The position numbers and the translations under genes were made by a program. The notes under the pieces were generated by a model, which saw only the letters and a list, made by a program, of their open reading frames with translations, made no database searches and was not told the origin of the DNA. This document shows, piece by piece, positions 58,934-64,000 of a DNA stretch of 64,000 bases (the first letter of the stretch is position 1; each line of letters opens with the position of its first letter). Source of the stretch: Sutcliffiella halmapala (GTDB lineage Bacteria > Bacillota > Bacilli > Bacillales > Bacillaceae_I); assembly GCF_002019665.1 (NCBI RefSeq), contig NZ_KV917375.1, forward strand, positions 2,175,175 to 2,239,174, written 5' to 3'.

Positions 58934-60295
58934 CTAATCAACCTGCGTTCGAGATTGAAAGTTTTTTTGAATTTTTACCAAGCGCCACGTTAAACCAACT
59001 GCCCCTGCTGCAAGTCCACAAATTAGCCCAATCCAGTACCCAAACGCACCAAAAATAGTATAGTTGGCAAGTAGATAACCTATAGGCAAACCGATAAACC
59101 AATAGGACACCAAAGCTAGTATAAATGTAACATTTACATCTTTATATCCTCTTAATGCTCCTTGAATTGGAGCTGCAATTGCATCTGAGAGTTGGAAAAA
59201 TATCGCATAAAGTAAGAATGCCGTAGACAAAGTTATAACATCTGGATCATTTGTATAAAGAGTTGCTACTTCTGATCGATAAAAAAATAAGAAAATAGCA
59301 CAAATAGATGATAAAGCAACTGCAGCGATCACCCCAATAATCGTATATTGCTTTGCATCTTTCGTCCTATTTGCCCCAATTTCGAACCCAATTAATATAG
59401 TTAACGCCATGGAAATACTTAATGGAATCATATAAAGAAGGGAAGCAAAATTTAGAGCTACTTGATGAGAGGCAATCGTTATCGTGTCAAAGGAGCTCAT
59501 CAGTAGAGTTACAGCAGAAAATATGCTTGTTTCAAAAAATATCGATAACCCAATTGGCACACCGATTAGTAATATTTCCTTCCATTTAGAAAATGAAATA
59601 GGATAAAGCGTTTTGAAAAGCGGGAACGCAGTAAATGGATTTTTCTTAAGTACGATATATAATGAAATAATCGCAATAATCCAGTAGGTGATAGCAGATG
59701 CTATTCCAGCACCAATGCCACCAAAAGCAGGGAACCCAAATTTACCAAAAATAAGAACATAATTTAAAATTATGTTTATAGGTAGAGAAGATAAAGTAAT
59801 AAACATGGAAACTCTTGTGTGGCCTAAAGCATCAATAAAACATCGGAGTACGGTGTAACAGAATAAAGGGACGACTCCAAATCCTAGAGCAACTAAATAA
59901 TACTTTGCTATATAGCGTACCTCTGACTCTAAACTCATTCCATTTAGAATTGGATTCAAACCTATTGCTCCTATTAGAAGAACAAGCAAACTCATCGCTA
60001 TTGCCACGTATATTCCCTGAGTGATGGAAAATGGAACACTTTCTGTCTTTTTTGCTCCAACTAAATGAGCGACGATTGGTGTAATGGACAATAGGATACC
60101 ACTTAAACCAGTATATATGGGTACCCAAAGTCCTGCACCAATAGCAACACCAGCTAAATCACTTGGCCCAACATTACCGGTCATCATAATATCGAATAAA
60201 GTCATAGAAAATAGACCAAGCTGAGTTATGAGGATTGGAAAAACTATACTAATAAATAATTTGATACGTTCAGAATGAGAATATACTTGTTTCAT
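58934..60295 (-). CDS. yojI: MATE family efflux transporter (YojI-like)
   Basis: 453-aa cation-coupled multidrug/toxin extrusion pump with twelve hydrophobic helices in two halves. N-terminal half: PILITQLGLFSMTLFDIMMTG and GPSDLAGVAIG; C-terminal half: IPLSISMALTILIGFEIGANR and SDAIAAPIQGALRGYKDV. NorM type. In B. subtilis yojI lies near yojG and yojF; here an aromatic catabolism island separates them. The ribosome site (GGCGAG) is weak. Confidence 0.9.
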   Translation of the reverse strand: MKQVYSHSERIKLFISIVFPILITQLGLFSMTLFDIMMTGNVGPSDLAGVAIGAGLWVPIYTGLSGILLSITPIVAHLVGAKKTESVPFSITQGIYVAIAMSLLVLLIGAIGLNPILNGMSLESEVRYIAKYYLVALGFGVVPLFCYTVLRCFIDALGHTRVSMFITLSSLPINIILNYVLIFGKFGFPAFGGIGAGIASAITYWIIAIISLYIVLKKNPFTAFPLFKTLYPISFSKWKEILLIGVPIGLSIFFETSIFSAVTLLMSSFDTITIASHQVALNFASLLYMIPLSISMALTILIGFEIGANRTKDAKQYTIIGVIAAVALSSICAIFLFFYRSEVATLYTNDPDVITLSTAFLLYAIFFQLSDAIAAPIQGALRGYKDVNVTFILALVSYWFIGLPIGYLLANYTIFGAFGYWIGLICGLAAGAVGLTWRLVKIQKNFQSRTQVD

Positions 60296-60480
60296 CTACT
60301 CGCCACAGTCCTTTGAGTTAATTATAATCTAGTGATTATATCATAATCGTTTTATTTAGGGAGTAGAAATAATCGTCGGGAATTTAATTCATAAAAATTT
60401 GAATATTGATAATATTTTTGCAAGGTCTTTCTTTTGTTTAGGCTCAGTTTAAGTAAAGTTTTGATTTATAGGTATCTAGC

Positions 60481-60606
60481 TGTTGATTGGAGCACGAGGC
60501 GAAGACTCCTGCGGGAGGTAGCGTTTTGTGGAGACCCCACAGGCAAAGCCGAGGAGGCTCCACAAGCGCCCTCTGGATAAGCGAAGCCTCGTGCGGAAAT
60601 CAATAG
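60481..60606 (+). repeat. Dispersed structured repeat, copy 3
   Basis: Begins TGTTGATTGGAGCACGAGGC and ends GCCTCGTGCGGAAATCAA, so the two ends can pair. The inside carries TGTGGAG/CTCCACA as a second stem. About 55 central bases are nearly identical to copy 2. It lies between the MATE gene and the manganese riboswitch promoter; no gene occurs in 60296-60950. Confidence 0.8.
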
Positions 60607-60685
60607 CGGTATTTAACATAGTCATTGTTTAAGAAATAATAAAAAGTCGGGAAATGGGCGATAATTAAACTTTATTGAAAAACAC

Positions 60686-60714
60686 TTGACACGCTACTAG
60701 TAAGCTACTAGAAT
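60686..60714 (+). promoter_or_regulatory. Sigma-A promoter of the riboswitch transcript
   Basis: TTGACA, 17 bases, TAGAAT. Confidence 0.8.
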
Positions 60715-60746
60715 AAGACTATATTAAAATTATATACTTACGAGCC

Positions 60747-60886
60747 CATCAAAGGGGAGTAGCTATGAAAACAATATTGCCGTCATTACGTGTCTGCTTG
60801 ACAGCCACCGGCTTTATTGGCAACTTTTTCGTTGTTAGCAAGACCTTTGCCTAAACTAAAAACAGTTTAAGGTAAAGGTCTTTTTA
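60747..60886 (+). promoter_or_regulatory. yybP-ykoY (manganese) riboswitch with terminator
   Basis: AAAGGGGAGTAGC at 60751-60763 and GACAGCCACCGGCTT at about 60799-60814 are the conserved loops of the yybP-ykoY class, which sense Mn2+. The expression platform is AGACCTTTGCC (60841-60851) pairing with GGTAAAGGTCT (60871-60881) and a T run. It precedes a TerC gene, the usual target. Confidence 0.92.
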
Positions 60887-60897
60887 TGTTTGTCTAA

Positions 60898-60934
60898 AAA
60901 GCCTTTACCGTGTTTCTTAGGTAGAGGCTTTTGT
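60898..60934 (+). terminator. Second hairpin between riboswitch and terC
   Basis: AAAAGCCTTTACC and GGTAGAGGCTTTT arms. Its left arm CCTTTACC (60902-60909) is also perfectly complementary to GGTAAAGG of the upstream terminator, so the two structures exclude each other. Confidence 0.65.
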
Positions 60935-60950
60935 AGTAGGAGGAGAAAAA

Positions 60951-61733
60951 ATGGAACTTCAATTATTATTGGAATATGGCTGGGTACTGCTTGTCCTTAT
61001 CGCACTTGAAGGTATTCTTGCAGCAGACAATGCGTTAGTACTAGCTATCATGGTAAAACACTTACCGGAAGAAGAAAGAAAACGTGCGTTATTCTATGGA
61101 CTTGCTGGAGCATTAGTATTTAGACTAGGGTCATTATTTGTTATTTCATTTCTTGTTACTATATGGCAGGTTCAAGCTCTTGGTGCAGCATACTTACTCT
61201 TTATCGCTATCAATCATATTTGGCGACGATTTGTTGTTTCTAGAGCAGAGCATGCAGCTGCGGTTGAGAAACCAGAAAAAAAATCTGGTTTCTGGATGAC
61301 AGTTTTAAAAGTAGAAATTGCCGATATTGCCTTTGCAGTCGATTCGATTTTAGCTGCTTTTGCTTTAGCATTAACATTGCCGGAAACGAACCTTCCTCAA
61401 ATTGGTGGAATTGATGGTGGACAGTTCATTATCATTTTCCTTGGTGGATTTGTTGGAGTTGTGATTATGAGATTTGCTGCAACATTATTCGTTAAGCTTT
61501 TAAAAGAACGACCAAGCTTGGAAACTGCAGCATTTTTGATTGTTGGTTGGGTTGGAATTAAATTATTATTGTTCACATTAGCTCACGAAAGCGTAGGAAT
61601 CTTGCCACATCATTTCCCACACTCTCCATTGTTTAAAGCATTATTCTGGATTGTCTTAATAGGAATAGCAGTGGGAGCTTGGATTATTTCTGGTAAGAAA
61701 AAAGTAGTCAAAGAAGTAGACAGTATTAAATAA
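60951..61733 (+). CDS. ykoY: TerC family membrane protein (YkoY-type manganese exporter)
   Basis: 260-aa membrane protein with about seven helices. The TerC metal signature ALEGILAADNALVLAIMV (about residue 18) is repeated as EIADIAFAVDSILAAFAL (about 122), with acidic residues in the membrane. Such proteins export Mn2+ and supply it to exported enzymes. Control by the manganese riboswitch agrees. AGGAGGAGAAAAA precedes the ATG. Confidence 0.92.
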   Translation: MELQLLLEYGWVLLVLIALEGILAADNALVLAIMVKHLPEEERKRALFYGLAGALVFRLGSLFVISFLVTIWQVQALGAAYLLFIAINHIWRRFVVSRAEHAAAVEKPEKKSGFWMTVLKVEIADIAFAVDSILAAFALALTLPETNLPQIGGIDGGQFIIIFLGGFVGVVIMRFAATLFVKLLKERPSLETAAFLIVGWVGIKLLLFTLAHESVGILPHHFPHSPLFKALFWIVLIGIAVGAWIISGKKKVVKEVDSIK

Positions 61734-61790
61734 GTGAATATAACATAAATCTTTTTACTTTAAGACTTTCATAAATATTGCTATAATAAA

Positions 61791-61827
61791 TTAAGCTGTT
61801 GACAACTATTTGTCAGCAGCTTTTTTC
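61791..61827 (+). terminator. Terminator of the TerC gene
   Basis: AAGCTGTTGACA and TGTCAGCAGCTT arms, then six Ts. Confidence 0.85.
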
Positions 61828-61990
61828 AAGTTTATAGGGCTTTTTATACTAATGGTTTTTGTTATAGCTAATGATAAAAATACAAACATAAAATATCCGG
61901 AAAATGATGTATGAAAACTAATCCTGATAAAAAACTTGTGAAATAATAGTGGTGTGAATATCTCGATATATAGAAAAGGAGTCTATTACT

Positions 61991-62863
61991 TTGTTTAATA
62001 TAAAAAATCTACCCACAGAAATTCAAGAAGTAATAAATCAAAATACAGCTAGCAAGGAGCATTCTAGTTTGATTGGGAATGCGGGTTATACGTCCTCTGA
62101 CGATAGCATAATCTTTGACGCAATCATTGCGTTATCACTAGGTAAAAATGTGTTATTAAAAGGTCCAACAGGTTCTGGAAAGACGAAGCTTGCAGAAACA
62201 CTTTCTTCGGTTTTTCAAAAGCCCATGCATAGTATAAATTGTTCCGTGGATTTAGATGCAGAGGCTTTATTAGGCTTTAAAACGATTCAACATATCAATG
62301 ACCAAGCATCCATTGAATTCGTTGCAGGTCCTGTTATACAAGCAATGAAAGAAGGACATCTGCTTTACATTGATGAAGTGAATATGGCGAAGCCTGAGAC
62401 ACTTCCTATCTTAAACGGTGTATTAGATTACCGAAAAACAATCACGAATCCATTTACAGGTGAGGTTGTATCTGCTAAAAAGGAATTTGGTGTGATTGCA
62501 GCGATTAATGAAGGCTATGTGGGAACGGTTCCACTGAATGAAGCGCTGAAAAATCGATTCGTTGTGATAGATGTTCCATATATTCAAGGAGATGTATTAC
62601 ATCAAGTTCTTAAAGAGCAATCAAAACTAAAAGATGAGAAATTGTTAAATAAATTTGTAACGTTATCTGCTGATCTCATTGCCCTCGTGAAGAATGGTCA
62701 GCTATCAGAGGAAGCTGCTTCAGTCCGTGCACTTCTCGATACTTGTGATTTAAGCATATATCTACCCCCACTTAGAGCGATTAAACGTGGAATTGTAGAA
62801 AAATTAGAAGATGAACGTGAAAAAGCAGCAATTATGAATGTTGCACAAACTTTGTTCGAGTGA
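61991..62863 (+). CDS. yojN: MoxR-type AAA+ ATPase YojN
   Basis: 290-aa AAA+ ATPase of the MoxR/NorQ family, a chaperone-like factor that works with a VWA-domain partner. Walker [11 protein letters not shown] (about residue 58), Walker [11 protein letters not shown] (about 121), sensor AAINEGYVG and Arg finger in [14 protein letters not shown] start 9 bases after AAAGGAG. Followed 10 bases later by its presumed partner YojO, as in B. subtilis. Confidence 0.88.
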   Translation: MFNIKNLPTEIQEVINQNTASKEHSSLIGNAGYTSSDDSIIFDAIIALSLGKNVLLKGPTGSGKTKLAETLSSVFQKPMHSINCSVDLDAEALLGFKTIQHINDQASIEFVAGPVIQAMKEGHLLYIDEVNMAKPETLPILNGVLDYRKTITNPFTGEVVSAKKEFGVIAAINEGYVGTVPLNEALKNRFVVIDVPYIQGDVLHQVLKEQSKLKDEKLLNKFVTLSADLIALVKNGQLSEEAASVRALLDTCDLSIYLPPLRAIKRGIVEKLEDEREKAAIMNVAQTLFE

Positions 62864-62873
62864 GGGATTCGTT

Positions 62874-64000
62874 TTGAAACCTATTGTCTTTAACGATAAA
62901 AAAATTGATTCTTTTTTGTTCATGGAACTTGCCGATTTAGCAGTATCTTTGGCGAAAAAGGATCTACTAGAAGTGGAGTATGCATTTAAGTCTTACTATG
63001 ATCCTTTTGATAAGAAACTTTTTATCAGCTTATTTTGGGATAATCACCCCTATACAGAAAAAGTGAATGGCTTAAAAAGTGACGTTTACTTACGAAGTGT
63101 GGGAACTATCCATCATACGGATTTTTCTTGCATCTCTACTTTTATTAGAAGTGAAAAAAATAAAAAAATACCTAGTTTTGGCAGACAACTTTTTATGCTG
63201 TTAGAGGATCTGCGATTAGAAGAAATTTGTAAACGTGAAAGACCTGGTACTACGAAAACTTTTTTATCAAGAAGACAGGAGTATCGAAAATACTTTAGAA
63301 GTCAATTAAAGGTAAATCTTGAGCGGAATATTACGACTGATGCTTTCTATAATTTACTCTACTTATTGCTTACGACAGATAATCCATTGGAGGATATTCC
63401 AATTGTAAGTGAAGAAACTAATTTAGCTCTTCCTTTTATTCGTGCGGAAGCATCTAAGTGCTACGAAGCAACGTCTACTAAAGACATAGAGAAAATTTGC
63501 CGAAACATCCTAGAAGTCTTTGAAGAGCTTGTTGAAAGAGATATGTTAAATATGTATTTCTTACTCCCGGATTTCGCTGAAAAAGAAGAATTGCAAGATG
63601 GGCTTACTTTTGATGAGATGAAAAGAAAGAGTGAGTTAAAAAATAATGATAAAAAAGAAGTGGAAGAAAAAGATGATACTGATATTCATGAAGAAAAACT
63701 TCCGACTTGGCATCGAGAAACAGAATCTGCTACAAAAAGCTTTTTACAGTTTGATTTAGAACAAGGAACGAAAATGGATCTAATGGGACAAGGTGGAAGA
63801 GAGGGAGAAGATGGCGATCAAGCAATGGGCTTTGTACAGGGATCGAGTAAACAAACGAATAAAAATGACTACTCAAAACTGGAAGCTTTGGAGATGCTTG
63901 ATCATGCAGTAAAGGAAGGTGGTTCAACCACTGAATTCGGTAAGGAAAATAAGTATGCTTATCCTATTTTTCTTTCACCAATTTCAATTACTCCAGAACA
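62874..64000 (+). CDS. yojO: YojO-like VWA-domain protein, 3' truncated by the window
   Basis: At least 375 residues, open to the window edge. Helical N-terminal part (LFMELADLAVSLAKKDLL..., LRLEEICKRERPG) as in CobT/NorD-type MoxR partners, then a charged low-complexity segment (about residues 250-285, Lys/Glu/Asp) and a Gly-rich stretch. The VWA domain itself would lie beyond 64000. TTG start 6 bases after GAGGGA, coupled to yojN. Confidence 0.75.
   Translation, partial: MKPIVFNDKKIDSFLFMELADLAVSLAKKDLLEVEYAFKSYYDPFDKKLFISLFWDNHPYTEKVNGLKSDVYLRSVGTIHHTDFSCISTFIRSEKNKKIPSFGRQLFMLLEDLRLEEICKRERPGTTKTFLSRRQEYRKYFRSQLKVNLERNITTDAFYNLLYLLLTTDNPLEDIPIVSEETNLALPFIRAEASKCYEATSTKDIEKICRNILEVFEELVERDMLNMYFLLPDFAEKEELQDGLTFDEMKRKSELKNNDKKEVEEKDDTDIHEEKLPTWHRETESATKSFLQFDLEQGTKMDLMGQGGREGEDGDQAMGFVQGSSKQTNKNDYSKLEALEMLDHAVKEGGSTTEFGKENKYAYPIFLSPISITPE

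Overview
The window looks like part of the chromosome of an endospore-forming, low-GC Bacillaceae bacterium. The DNA is AT-rich, Shine-Dalgarno sequences are strong (AGGAGG types), TTG and GTG starts are common, and there are sporulation-associated small proteins (three YjcZ-type peptides, a YozD homologue). Much of the gene order is recognisable from the Bacillus subtilis ypm, yod and yoj regions. I found no rRNA, tRNA, CRISPR array, phage or transposase.

Region by region. 1-10.7 kb: ypmQ (SCO1-like), ypmR and ypmS, YjcZ peptides, a DUF4397 protein, an alpha/beta hydrolase, tnrA with a matching TnrA box, two small genes, a COG0523 GTPase, an msrA-msrB fusion and a chemotaxis receptor. 10.8-19.1 kb: the kam/yod lysine locus, with yodT-S-R-Q, then ablB (yodP), the sigma-54 activator kamR, a textbook -24/-12 promoter, kamA and yokU. 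19.2-28.9 kb: yozE, yodN, yozD, yodL with a Spo0A box, deoD, a YjbQ family gene, yodJ, a ZIP transporter, a cell-wall-type secreted protein, mhqD with an MhqR-like operator, yojF and bshB2. 29-57 kb: a large aromatic-catabolism island. 57.4-64 kb: a CAP-domain protein, a MATE pump (yojI-like), a manganese riboswitch with its TerC gene, and yojN-yojO (yojO runs off the window).

The island is the most interesting part. It carries phenylacetate degradation (paaK, paaABCD, enoyl-CoA hydratases/isomerase, an aldehyde dehydrogenase, paaH, paaJ, paaX), a Trp-type ABC transporter, a phenylalanine-dehydrogenase-like gene followed by a complete E1alpha-E1beta-E2-E3 2-oxoacid dehydrogenase set, and a homogentisate operon (HPPD, aminotransferase, flavin reductase-like, FAH, HGD). 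Together these suggest L-Phe -> phenylpyruvate -> phenylacetyl-CoA -> ring epoxidation and beta-oxidation, bypassing free phenylacetate, plus L-Tyr -> homogentisate -> fumarate and acetoacetate.

A palindrome CGTT-N5-AACG overlaps the -10/+1 region of two promoters exactly (paaA; the thioesterase-pheDH-E1-E2-E3 operon) and of the ABC transporter promoter. Weaker forms lie at paaK and at a nitronate-monooxygenase-like gene. I propose it as the PaaX operator tying the island together. The E3 subunit of the dehydrogenase has lost its NAD-binding glycine motif, and no PaaE reductase, PaaZ hydrolase or maleylacetoacetate isomerase is encoded nearby, so several steps may be done in unusual ways.

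Dispersed ~110-130 bp structured repeats occur at 1.0, 27.6 and 60.5 kb, with partial copies and shared flanking modules elsewhere.
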